Positions 54,510 to 64,000 of a stretch of 64,000 bases of DNA are shown here, one piece after another. This DNA is from Pomphorhynchus laevis (taxonomy: Eukaryota > Acanthocephala > Palaeacanthocephala > Echinorhynchida > Pomphorhynchidae): NCBI GenBank assembly GCA_012934845.2, contig WNNJ02002664.1, positions 124,001-188,000 of the forward strand. Reading direction: 5' to 3'. How positions within the stretch are numbered: the stretch's first letter is position 1; each line of letters begins with the position of its first letter. The position numbers and the translations under genes were made by a program. The notes under the pieces were generated by a model. The model had not been told where the DNA came from. It searched no databases and saw only the letters and a program-made list of their open reading frames with translations.

Positions 54510-55030
54510 TATTGATAAAGCTAGCAATAACATTGTCTTCATATGCAAAAAGCTTCTCTTGTGATTTACTAATAAAAGAGGTTAATTCTAATGATTTAAA
54601 TGTAAATCCAACATATGAACGTAGTGAGTTGAGTTTTGAAACAATTATTACAAGTCAATGTTCTATAATGGATAAAAAGGGTATCAAATTCAACCTATAA
54701 AAAGGTTGAATTAGGTATCTAATTCAACCTATAAAAAGGTTAAATTAGATAATAAAACTATACCTATATTATATTGGAATCCAAAATTACATAAAAATCC
54801 AATAAAACCTAGGTTCATATGTAGTGCGTTTAAATGTACATTAAAACCACTTTCTGTCTATATGAATAAAATACTTAAAGTAATTAAAGCACATTTTAAA
54901 AAATATTGCAAGGTAATCGAAATTAATACGGGTATAAAACACTATTTCAGTATTAATTCTACAAAAGAATTTTTAGAACAGACAGACAACAGGAATAAAT
55001 TTTCAGAATGTAAATAAGTACGTATTTAAA
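54510..55030 (+). mobile_element. Second Penelope-like element, RT fragment, fossil
   Basis: IPILYWNPKLHKNPIKPRFI, CSAFKCTLKPLSVYMNKILK, then AHFKKYCKVIEINTGIKHYF and STKEFLEQ follow the opening part of a Penelope-type reverse transcriptase (LPKLHK motif). It belongs to a different subfamily from the copy at 2.5-5.0 kb and is broken and partial. A ~46-bp piece of it (AGGTTCATATGTAGTGCG...) is repeated at 55,200-55,250. Confidence 0.7.
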
Positions 55031-56192
55031 CTCAAGTCGCATATTCACCATAATTTAAAGCCTTTAAGTGCTTGGGATTTTGCTAAGTTCATAATTTATT
55101 TTTATTTGAATAAAACTAAATTTTTATGAATTGACTAATAAATAATATACGACGTATTCGAATAATAGAATAATATATTATATAGTATATAGTAAAAATT
55201 CAATAAAACCCAGGTTCATATGTAATGCGTTTAAATGTACATTAAAGTTACATCATTAAGATGCAGTGCTTTTAAAACCCTTTTCTTTTAAATTATTTAA
55301 TTTATATTATTGAATTAAATTTTTTTATTTATAAATCATATAAAATACGTAGACTCAGTTGATCAGGTAATCAATAAACGTTATCAGGTAATCTAGAAAG
55401 GTGATTATTAAAAGTTAGATATGTTATCTACTAACAGAAGGTTTTGGAAAGAGTTTTTTGAAAGGTTTTTTGTAAAGGTTTTTTACAATTTTACTAATTG
55501 TTGCAAACTAATAAAAGTTGTCCCATAAATTGATTAAAAAAACAGCGAACAGTAAAACATTTACTAATCGATAAAGGCTATCAATGTGTAGCTGTTTTTC
55601 TGAAATATTTCCTGGATATAATGTAGACGGGATTTCATTATAAAGTTTCCATGAACCCACAAAGACCAAGCTGTTTTAGAACAATAAAAATAACCAAAAC
55701 TCAACAATATGTGATAAAAAATCGCTGTTAAAAAACCATCACTTTAAAAAACCTATCGTAATCACCAGCTTACCTCAGTTATAAATTTTGATCACCTCTA
55801 TGTTCCTGATGATTATCTCAGTAGTGATTGAAAATTTGTAAAAATAAAATTATACACTGACTTCTCTCGATTTGTTTAATTCTCTTTTTTTTAACTAACC
55901 GATGTGTAGCCATTTTCCTAATTGGTATAAAAATGCACAAAGTTTAGCAGCTATTAATACAATTCCTGATTAGAAATACATAGAAAAAATACATCTTTTT
56001 TTGAATACATATTTTCGATTTTGCTACAATAAAAAATTTTGATTGTCTAGCTGTTTTTTCAATCAGTAGAAATAATATTTACAAAATACAAATATAAAAT
56101 ATAATATTTTATAATTATTATGAATATTATCATATTAATATTTAATTTTTACATTTTTAAATTCATAATAAATATTATGTTTCTCTTATTAG
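55031..56192. other. Intron DNA before exon g, nothing recognised
   Basis: AT-rich; contains some TTTTTTGAAAGGTTTTTTG-type short repeats near 55.45 kb. No exon-like frame. Confidence 0.35.
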
Positions 56193-56329
56193 GTATTGAC
56201 GATATTTTCTGCTTCATTGTATATGGGTTTGTACGATAACTTTGGTGCTGTTGCGATTTTATCTGCCTGTGAACCTCTTTACATTAAGACCTACAAAAAT
56301 GAAAAGTGTCATGAAAATACCTTCAACAG
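56193..56329 (+). CDS. PPEF: PPEF exon g: end of catalytic domain (FSAS-Y motif)
   Basis: Reads VLTIFSASLYMGLYDNFGAV then AILSACEPLYIKTYKN. It corresponds to VVTIFSASNYYEEGSNRGAY of PPEF, with Leu instead of Asn before the Tyr. Acceptor TCTTATTAG, donor GTTAAC at 56,330; ends in phase 2. It is separated from exon f by a 5.6-kb intron full of satellite. Confidence 0.9.
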
Positions 56330-56485
56330 GTTAACTCCATATTACGTAATATTAACTATTTTTTAACTTTTTATTTGTACAATTGTTATTTGGTAACCTT
56401 GCCTAAATGCTATATGTAATGCAAATTAATTGCAAGCTTTTGTTGAAATATTTACTAGAGTTTCAAAGAATCATATACAATAGGT

Positions 56486-56531
56486 GTTTCGCCCGCTTTT
56501 TGCCACATGTTGGTAGCCCCGGGCTCGTCAG
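56486..56531 (-). ncRNA. Hammerhead-like core downstream of the SINE promoter
   Basis: The minus strand reads CTGACGA (56,531-56,525), stem II GCCCG/CGGGC with a 24-base loop, then GAAAC (56,490-56,486). CUGANGA and GAAA are the hammerhead core. A short stem III (AC with GT) is possible; stem I is not clear, and a competing hairpin (GTTGGTAG with CTACCAAC) overlaps. A hammerhead after a tRNA-like promoter recalls the SM-alpha SINE of schistosomes. Confidence 0.4.
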
Positions 56532-56569
56532 AAGGCTGACTACCAACTCTTCGCCTTTTGAAATTTGAC

Positions 56570-56640
56570 TTATCCGAGATTCGAGCTGTCGCTCTCCGTA
56601 CTTGCTTGCGCTCTTGACTGCTAGGCTACGAATCCAGGAT
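56570..56640 (-). other. tRNA-derived pol III promoter, left arm
   Basis: A box TAGCCTAGCAGTC (56,628-56,616) and B box AGCTCGAATC (56,587-56,578) at tRNA-like spacing. The stems do not close into a tRNA. This is the head of a SINE. Confidence 0.65.
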
Positions 56641-57239
56641 TACCAGATTTCACACAGTATATGAAACCTTTCATCATGATCTCCAGAAACTGCATTGTCC
56701 GAGATGCTCTTTGGCATGCTTATTATAGATTTTATCGTATGAGATCATGAAGATCGATTGGAATCGGGACTGGTGATCCTTTGATGGATTCTTATTTATG
56801 TAACGAATAGTTGCTAGGTCACACGAGGTGACTTTCGCATTGAAAACCAGCTACAGAATCCTTCCTTCATGATATCCAATTCCATACACCCAGGGTGTAG
56901 TTGCTAGGTCACACGAGGTGACTTTCGCATTCAAAACCAGCTACAGAATCCTTCCTTCATGAAATCCAATTCCATACACCCAGGGTGTATGGAATTGGAT
57001 ATCATGAAGGAAGGATTCTGTAGCTGGTTTTCAATGCGAAAGTCACCTCGTGTGACCTAGCAACTATTCATTACATAAATAAGCATCCATCAAAAGATCA
57101 CCAGTCACGATTTCAATCGATCTTCATGATCTCATTCGATAAAATCTATAATAAGCATGCCAAAGAGCATCTCGGACAATGCAGTTTCTGGAGATCATGA
57201 TGAAAGGTTTCATATACTGTGTGAAATCTGGTAATCCTG

Positions 57240-57300
57240 GATTCGTAGCCTAGCAGTCAAGAGCGCAAGCCAAGTACGGAGAGCGACAGCTCGAATCTCT
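57240..57300 (+). other. tRNA-derived pol III promoter, right arm
   Basis: Same A box (57,246-57,258) and B box (57,288-57,297) as the left arm. The sequence after the B box diverges at once, so this arm is truncated there. Confidence 0.65.
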
Positions 57301-57689
57301 TATATTTCAGTTAAAAGAGTTAAGTTCACCTAAAAATTAAAACAATAAACCAAATATAATGTCAACAAAGAATCGAAACATTCGTTTCGCAACAGACTGT
57401 CCAAAACTTATTATCGGCACATTTGCTGTTAATAGTTATGAATAATTCATGTTATCTCCGAATAGCACTATTTCATTCTTTAATTTAAGAAATAATAAAT
57501 TATGGTGTATTTACTTAGAAACTATACGGGATAACATATATAATATGTAAATTAATATCAGTAAATTAATCCAGAAAACATTTCTGTGTTAATTTACTGA
57601 TATTAATTTACATATTATTAATAGCGTCTTAAAATAGATCACCGGAGGCTGTTTATGAAAAATTGTAATTATATATATATATATATATA

Positions 57690-57864
57690 TTACCGTTTGA
57701 GATCATGAAGATCGATTGGAATCGGGACTGGTGATCCTTTGATGGATTCTTATTTATGTAACGAATAGTTGCTAGGTCACACGAGGTGACTTTCGCATTG
57801 AAAACCAGCTACAGAATCCTTCCTTCATGATATCCAATTCCATACACCCAGGGTGTATGGAATT
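57690..57864 (+). repeat. Third, partial copy of the SINE-like repeat
   Basis: Repeats the central part of the left arm (GAGATCATGAAGATCGATTG to ACCCAGGGTGTATGGAAT) and directly follows an (AT)n run. Confidence 0.85.
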
Positions 57865-57998
57865 TTAGTTATAAGTATTTTATAACTAAATAATTCTAGA
57901 GAATAATAAAATAATTTAAATTAAATCAATAATTTAATAATTGATTAATTTAACTAAGAAATGTATCATAAAATAATGTTCACATATTTTTCAATTAG

Positions 57999-58053
57999 AC
58001 TACCAAATGATAGTATTGCTACCCAGGATGTTGCAATCAACGTTAATAATAGG
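57999..58053 (+). CDS. PPEF: PPEF exon h: linker to the EF-hand region
   Basis: 55 bases, giving the split Arg then LPNDSIATQDVAINVNNR. Acceptor TTTTCAATTAG, donor GTACGC at 58,054. Phase 2 in and phase 0 out fit both neighbours. No motif; the linker is far shorter than in vertebrate PPEF, so the first EF-hand region of the family may be missing. Confidence 0.65.
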
Positions 58054-58105
58054 GTACGCTTTGCCTTTACATTTTTGATTACAACTGATATATTAAACAA
58101 AGTAG

Positions 58106-58172
58106 AAGCTCAATGAATCCCTTAAATCTAGTGCGCAATTTCTCTTCAACTCTATAGATCAAGACAAATCTG
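58106..58172 (+). CDS. PPEF: PPEF exon i: first half of EF-hand
   Basis: Reads KLNESLKSSAQFLFNSIDQD then KSG, ending one base into a codon at donor GTACGT. LFNSIDQDKSG is the helix and loop start of an EF-hand, matching IIFNAIDTDHSG of PPEF. The intron before it is only about 52 bases. The start could be three bases later (58,109). Confidence 0.8.
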
Positions 58173-58336
58173 GTACGTATAATATAATCTGTTGACAACT
58201 TTAATTGTTTTGTTTAAAAATGATTGTTTTGTTATAATTGTTTAAAAATGTATTTTTTATTTATAGAAATTTCGTTGAACTAATTATCAAACTTTTTATC
58301 AAACTCATTCGAATCTAAATTATATAAGTGATTAAA

Positions 58337-58588
58337 TCTGGCACAACTAATCTGGCATAACTAATTAACAACTGATTTTAATACTTGTGAATTGACTGTA
58401 ATATAGACATTTATTAAATGTCTACATCTGAATTAATGTTGCTTTAGTATTTTTAAAAGGGTTCTGGCACAACTAATCTGGCATAACTAATTAACAACTG
58501 ATTTTAATACTTGTGAATTGACTGTAATATAGACATTTATTAAATGTCTACATCTGAATTAATGTTGCTTTAGTATTTTTAAAAGGGT
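58337..58588. repeat. 126-bp tandem duplication in the last PPEF intron
   Basis: TCTGGCACAACTAATCTGGC to TTTTTAAAAGGGT occurs twice in a row, apparently without differences, so it is recent. Confidence 0.92.
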
Positions 58589-58650
58589 TCAAGTTCAGTA
58601 TTTTACGATCATTCATTCACCACTTTTGTTTATTTACAGTATATGTTTAG

Positions 58651-58820
58651 GTTTTATTGATTATCTAGAATTGAGAAAGATGTGCAAAACGATCAATCCG
58701 GAATACACAAATTCAGATGTAAAAGGTTTACTGAAAATATGCAATTTTACAGAAAAAGGAAAGATCTTTATTGGTGACTTCGAAAAGGCTCTTGCTATAG
58801 CTATTGAACTGCTTCCATAG
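58651..58820 (+). CDS. PPEF: PPEF last exon: EF-hand completion, second degenerate EF-hand, stop
   Basis: With the previous exon it completes DQDKSGFIDYLE, a canonical 12-residue calcium loop (D, D, S, G, I, E in place). The second loop, NFTEKGKIFIGD, keeps G and I but has N, T, K and D where acidic ligands belong, so it probably does not bind calcium. It ends AIAIELLP with TAG at 58,818-58,820. Acceptor TGTTTAG. A poly(A) signal AATAAA follows at about 58,988. Confidence 0.88.
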
Positions 58821-61800
58821 ACATTTTAGGATTTTTTTTTCAATGTTTTAAATCTTTCCGATTTTCATCTGAATATTCAAAACCATTGAAATGAATGGTT
58901 GTGAATAGTTTATCTTAGTTGTGTTTTGTCTACAGAAATGCAATTGTCAACGATAATGAAAATTTGATAAATTACCATTATCATTATAAATAAATCGTCT
59001 TTACCAATAGTTATTTTAGATAAATAACTATTATTTAATAATAGTTTAAATAACTATTATAAAAATCCTTCCCACAGCCTTATCATCTTTATATGGCACT
59101 CAAACCATAATTAGTAAATATTATTAATATTTTAAGTGCTTGTTGTATATAAACTTTGACCTGCAATCGACGTCAAACACAGTGATATCTGCATAATCGA
59201 TAGGGGAACATTTTTTTTCTAAAATTAATTTTACCAGCTTTAATTAGTTTACAATTTCGATTACTATATAATTATTATTGAGGTTTGACAACCAGCAAAC
59301 GTCACTGTAAAGTCCTCATTTTACCGAAGCGAATAAGTTTTCAAGAAAATTTACTTTCTAAATTTCTTTTCTTAATTTAAAATCGGTCATTTAAAATATT
59401 TGCGATTATTTTAAAACGCCCAAATAGTTTAAATTGCCTTGTACTAATTACAATTCATTCGGCTAATTGTATTTTATCTGATATGTCGACAACACGACAA
59501 CAATACCCTCAATTGCAAATATCTTATTTGTCTTGTTTGCACATTACTAGGAAATTGGTTATTAAATAATTTAAAAAATCATTATAATTGACTTAATTTT
59601 TAATTATTATTTGAAACAGGGAATACAGTACCTTACAGAATACAGAGTAATTCTGCATTAGTGTGTTAATTCTGGTTATATATTAAATAACCAGAATATT
59701 TATTATGTGTCATTTATTTTGTGTCATTTCTGGTCTCACTATAGAAATTTAAATAAAAGCTTTAATATAAATCTTTAATCTAACATATTTTAATGTAATC
59801 ACATTGAATTATAAATTCACTTGCATCATCGATTATTTAAAGACAAGACATCATCAGCAATTAATTTGTAATTGCAGTAAAATTATGAAAATTAATATTA
59901 ATTAATCAATAATCAATATCAATTATGTTAATTATGTCAATTATCAACATAACATAAATATATTAAAATAAATAAAATAATATAAAATAACATAAAATAA
60001 ATATATTGGTAAATATATTAGTATATATTATTATACTAAATATTATTGACATTTAGTATATTTTCATAAATATATTCATAAATATTTTAAAATAGAATAT
60101 ATTTTTATTTAATCTAATAAATTGATATAATTTTGAGATTCAATTCTCGCGTTTTTAATAAATAGCCAAATTCATAGTGAAAATCAGTCATTTTCAAAAG
60201 TCTCGTTAAATAATTATTAAAAACTTTAAGTGATTATAAATAAATATAATTTAATGCCGACGACTAAATTTTGTCCATGGAGGGTCAACACTCACAAATT
60301 AATTTCAGATTTGATATTTTCACTTGTTCAATTTTTTCGTTGATACGCTAAATATACCAGTGCGAATTGAAAATTATTTATTAATATACGCCCAATTTTC
60401 TTGTGCAAGCAAAACAAATTAGAAATCGATTATAGTTATATATATAACTATAACCTCGAACTGTATTGTAAAAAAAGTGGTGGAAAGATTTTAACTTGAA
60501 ATGAAATAAAAATACAAAGAATTTTTGTGTTAAAAACTTAAGTTTGCAAGTGTTAACAAGTAATACTTCGATTTATGGTTGTATAAATGTACAAATCACA
60601 ACAATTATTAACAGAGGTACGAAGAATAATCATAATAAATCGAATGTAAAATACATAAAGAACAATCGATGGCCATATTATCAACAAAATACTGTCGAAA
60701 ATATTACTGCACATTATTTTAAATCTTAAACTACAGAAGAATCCTGTAGCTTCAAAGGCTAAACGTTTGAATTTTTAGCAAATCTTTCGTGGATTAAATT
60801 TTATTTCAGTAAGAATTTTAAAATATAAAAACATATTAAAACTATATACCAAATGTAATTAAAATTATTAACCCTAATAATATAACTATTTAAAAATTAA
60901 TAACATTAAGAACATATTTTTTTAAATCCTGAAAATTCAATATACAACAGCTTTCACATGTTCATGTGAAAGCTGTCTTTTTTGTACTGCTCTATACAAT
61001 CACTATGCTTCGTATAAAAAGAAAATGTAAATAGATAATAATATAATATAATTAATATAAATAGTATATTAAATATTAATATATTATGATATTAATTATA
61101 TTATAATATTATAAAAAATATTATTATATTATTATATTAAATATTATATTATAATTAATATAAAATAATTAATTGATAAATTATAAAAGATAAAATGTAA
61201 ATTGTAAAAAAATATACATTCAATTACTATCTCGTCAAATGTAGAAAGGCATATTCGTTATTAATGCTGTGCCTGAAACCGCCATAGGATTTGCTCATGG
61301 CGGTAAATCCATGTTTGTAGGAATATACTCAAATGAGTACCCCTCGAGATATCGGCGAGAATATTCTCAGGATAAGCAATAATCAACGACACAATATAAA
61401 AGGTTTTTTCATCCAGCTATAGATGTTATTTTCCATCACTGACGATTCAAAATTACGAAGAAAATTTGGTTTCCTTAGAGAAGTTCATTCCTTTTAATAA
61501 ATGCTTATACAAAAAGGATACATAACGATTAATTAAATTAATGATTAAAATTAAAATAAAATTTTTAATGTTTAAATTACATCTGAAAAATGACATCAAA
61601 ACAATTACATCAAAACCTTTTTGTTAAAACTACTGTTTTTGATTTACAGCCAGCTTACTGCGATTTATCTCAAATGTATATTAAAGTATCAGCGTTTTAG
61701 GAGTTTTTAGTAAAGTTTTGATTCTTGCACACTTTTAACGTCTTTTGTATATCATTGAAAAATAAATGAAAACGCTTTTATTATATATATATATATTGCA

Positions 61801-62122
61801 TGAGAAAAGATTCTTTCATATTAAAAGGTTTGTGCAAGCATTTTGCGTTGGGTTTTAATTTTACTAAAAACCGTATTTTCTAAGCATTTATATTGAACGT
61901 TTTGCAAACAAAAAGCGGTTTTGTGTAAATTAATATTAAAAAATCTGAATTTAGATATAAATCAGATAAAACTATATAAATATATACATTACAAGCTTTC
62001 AAAAATCAAAGACTAATGTTATAGATTAAACGGCTGTAATGAAATTGGATTTGTATAAGCAATGATAAACTGTGTACGACTTATAATTGCATAATGAATG
62101 TGCGATTTGTCTTCAAAGTGTT
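58821..62122. other. 3' flank of PPEF and intergenic DNA
   Basis: AATAAA at about 58,988 may end the PPEF transcript. A 14-bp perfect hairpin followed by six T lies at 60,947-60,983. ACCGCCAT and ATGGCGGT form a GC-rich hairpin at about 61,278-61,304. Otherwise very AT-rich, with no gene recognised; a 61-codon frame at 60,544-60,729 has no features. Confidence 0.4.
60947..60984 (+). terminator. Perfect 14-bp hairpin followed by a T run
   Basis: ACAGCTTTCACATG, TT loop, CATGTGAAAGCTGT, then CTTTTTT. It looks like a transcription-stop or pol III end signal. With a two-base loop it may equally be a cruciform-prone palindrome. No RNA gene is visible upstream. Confidence 0.3.
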
Positions 62123-62395
62123 CTAAAATATTGAACAACATCCAAACCATTTTCCGTTTCGCTTTTCATTTGAAATCGTTCTTTTATATTCTGATTGTGA
62201 ACTCATCATTTCAATTGAACTATGATTATCTATTAACGATTGATTATAATTTGCGGCAAATCCTGCTTTATCCATAATATTATCATCTTTAATATTATAG
62301 TCTAATTCAATATCGATTTTATTCGCTGTTTCATCTAATTTTGAGTTCTGATTGTTACTGTTTTCGTGATTTAGTGATTCATCAATCTTTGCTTT
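62123..62395 (-). CDS. Last exon of an unrecognised host gene, ending in a CAAX box
   Basis: Read leftward from an acceptor (TTAATTTTAG, 62,405-62,396), 90 codons stay open in phase 0 to TAG at 62,125-62,123. The start is KAKIDESLNHENSNNQNSKL, an acidic, Asn-rich stretch, followed by YNIKDDNIMDKAGFAANYNQ. The end is basic: KRTISNEKRNGKWFGCCSIF. CSIF is a CAAX-type C-terminus for prenylation, with a neighbouring Cys for possible palmitoylation and basic residues for membrane contact. So the protein probably sits on the inner face of a membrane. Paralemmins end similarly (CCSIM), but the rest does not let me claim that. Upstream exons lie to the right, probably outside the window. Confidence 0.55.
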   Translation of the reverse strand, partial: KAKIDESLNHENSNNQNSKLDETANKIDIELDYNIKDDNIMDKAGFAANYNQSLIDNHSSIEMMSSQSEYKRTISNEKRNGKWFGCCSIF

Positions 62396-64000
62396 CTAAA
62401 ATTAAATGTTAGCAATTAAATACTTTTATTTATTATCTTCTATAATTAATTTAATTAATGTTTACATTAGAAATCTGGCAAGAACATTCTTAGTGCATAA
62501 ATCAATTGCTTATTTACTTAAATCAATTAATTATTTACATTTAGGAGAAAAATATTATTTATTCAAAATCGAATTTTCGAAAGCGGCTGTTATCATCAAG
62601 AGAAAGCGTATCAATATAAGTATTCGGTGAAAAAATGGTTCGGTTCAGGTGCGGTTATAGACCATTCTTTAAATTGACCATGACATATATAAAAATAGAA
62701 GAGATTGTGTTTTCGTAAAAGTCTTATGAGTAGTGGATATCCGGGCTATTGCAAAATCATATTTTTTTAAGCGATTCATATTTTAAAGTGGTCCGTGCAA
62801 ATCATATTTACACGATTGCTGTTCAAAACTGGTTATATACAAATTCCCACGTATCACTTCAAACAAATGGATGTGGCTCTATATCAAAATGCATTGTTCA
62901 CAAATTAAAGATAAAAGAAATAAAATCCATTATTTAAAGCAAAACAAAAAACCAAACATACTCAGATTTAAATTCAATTTAGAATACTACTTAAGAAAGA
63001 AATTTAAATAATTATATTTACAAAATATTTGTTAATAACTCGTTATCCGGTTTATTGTTAATCGTTAATCTATTTTTACTTTTTTCATAAAAATGATTCT
63101 TGAATTTTTCTTTCTGTACTTTCAAAGGAAATTATTTTACTTCTATCAAAATCAATTTAGTGATCACTATTTAAATTTAAATTAAACGTAAATTGTCACA
63201 TCACATTTTTCTTCGAAAATGATCAACTGTTTATATTAGTATCAGCGTACATTTTAATAAATTCTCTGTTTAAGTAAAACATATGAAGGAAACGTACCAA
63301 TGCAGGCTTTTTTACAAATGTTTTGATACTCGTTTTATTTGTTCTTATATAAAAATATTGAAAAATCAGTTTAAGACAACATTTTCTTAACTTTTATCGA
63401 TTATTTTTCATTAATAATAGCGTTTCAGTTCATATTTAATACTAATTCAGTTCATATTTAATACAGTATTGCGACGATATTTTTTATTTGAAACTTAATT
63501 TAGCCGGCTCAGTTCAAACTATTGAAGAAACATTTTCATAATAAAAAAAATATTTTTTACAAATTCTTGACCAGTACAGACGTTTGGGCACAACGTATAT
63601 TTAGGTACGAATTCAAAAATGAATTAATGTGGCCTAGTTTTATATTAGAGATTCATTATCGCTGCTATCGGTAATTGTACATCAAGCAGCTGCATTTTAA
63701 TAACCCTACGCTAATATAAAGCATATTTGAAATAATGGACATTCGTCAATCCCATTGATACCGAAATACGTTATTTTTATTATATTCTATAATTGTTAAG
63801 ATACCATCAAAATTGTTTTATTTAAAAAATTAATTTTATCGATATTTATCGATATACTAATCATACCGTAAAAATATTTTTTTGATAAAATGCTATTTTT
63901 TCATTTGAATAACAGAAATGTTTAATTTGTATTAAATTAAATTACATTTATAATTGTATATTGTAAAAAGCTATATTATCTAAATATAAATTTAAGATAT
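62396..64000. other. Probable intron of the CAAX-ending gene, nothing else recognised
   Basis: AT-rich. Plus frames at 62,406-62,630 and 62,749-62,937 have no family features. No element ends or RNA genes seen. Confidence 0.35.

Larger units (their letters stand above)
56480..57300. repeat. Large inverted repeat of a SINE-like element
   Basis: The two arms (about 56,572-56,988 and 56,989-57,300) are nearly identical inverted copies meeting at CCATACACCCAGGGTGTATGG. The left arm contains an extra ~90-bp internal duplication (GTTGCTAGGTCACACGAGGT...). Each arm has a tRNA-like promoter at its outer end. The left arm extends further out (to about 56,480) with a hammerhead-like core. It lies in the intron after PPEF exon g. 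Confidence 0.85.
41238..58820 (+). other. PPEF: Host gene: serine/threonine phosphatase with EF-hands (PPEF/rdgC family), ~17.6 kb
   Basis: Ten exons on the plus strand together follow the PPEF protein from the FPL segment before the catalytic domain to the C-terminal EF-hands. All five metal-site blocks are present: GDLHG, GDMIDRG, LNRGNHED, MHGG and RSHE. GNHED with the D is characteristic of PPEF among the PPP phosphatases. Exon phases agree at every joint except one gap: the small exon coding YGFTKE..K after GNHED was not found between 47.43 and 48.82 kb. Family members are calcium/calmodulin-responsive phosphatases; the fly member dephosphorylates rhodopsin (known for rdgC, not shown here). 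Two introns are about 50-480 bases, the others 0.4-5.6 kb and filled with satellite and mobile DNA. The upstream exons (IQ motif, start) are not secured. Confidence 0.85.

Overview
The window is eukaryotic, and almost certainly from an invertebrate animal. It is strongly AT-rich. The host genes are split into small exons by very large introns (plus a few of about 50 bases), and most of the DNA is transposable elements or satellite. The element mix is CR1-like LINEs with zinc-finger ORF1s, Penelope-like elements, a CsRn1/17.6-type Gypsy element, BED-finger hAT, tRNA-derived SINE-like repeats and hammerhead ribozyme repeats. That would fit a flatworm such as a trematode, but the sequence alone does not settle the organism.

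Layout. Position 1-273 (minus) holds the first 91 codons of a host gene that leaves the window on the left. 0.8-2.5 kb is repeat DNA with four hammerhead ribozyme folds: three type III copies in ~300-base units and one type I copy. 2.5-5.0 kb is a decayed Penelope-like element with a GIY-YIG domain. 5.2-8.5 kb is a hAT transposon with an 8-bp target duplication; a GC-ended element with a Ginger-type integrase fragment is nested in it. 9.4-14.2 kb is a LINE with both ORFs intact. 14.6-23.7 kb is a decayed sister LINE split by a young-looking Gypsy element with 84-bp LTRs, with fragments of a third LINE on both sides. 24.7-37 kb is a LINE graveyard of at least five different copies.

From about 41 to 58.8 kb runs a host gene on the plus strand. 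It is a serine/threonine phosphatase of the PPEF/rdgC (EF-hand) family, and I assembled ten exons from motifs, splice sites and phase. All metal-ligand motifs (GDLHG, GDMIDRG, GNHE, HGG, RSHE) and a canonical EF-hand are present. The N-terminal exons are uncertain, and the small exon after GNHED was not found. A candidate first exon lies at 24.0 kb. The introns are inflated by two arrays of a 134-bp satellite, a 680-bp duplicated segment, a TTAA-flanked MITE, another Penelope fragment and a large inverted SINE-like repeat with a tRNA-like promoter. At 62.1-62.4 kb (minus) is the last exon of another host gene, ending in a CAAX prenylation box.

The points that most deserve a second look are the hammerhead cluster (a retrozyme-like arrangement), the 84-bp-LTR Gypsy whose primer-binding site matches its own LTR (self-priming), the GC-ended nested transposon carrying a tRNA-like sequence, the higher-order satellite inside a phosphatase intron, and the two host exons that lie outside any start-to-stop reading frame.
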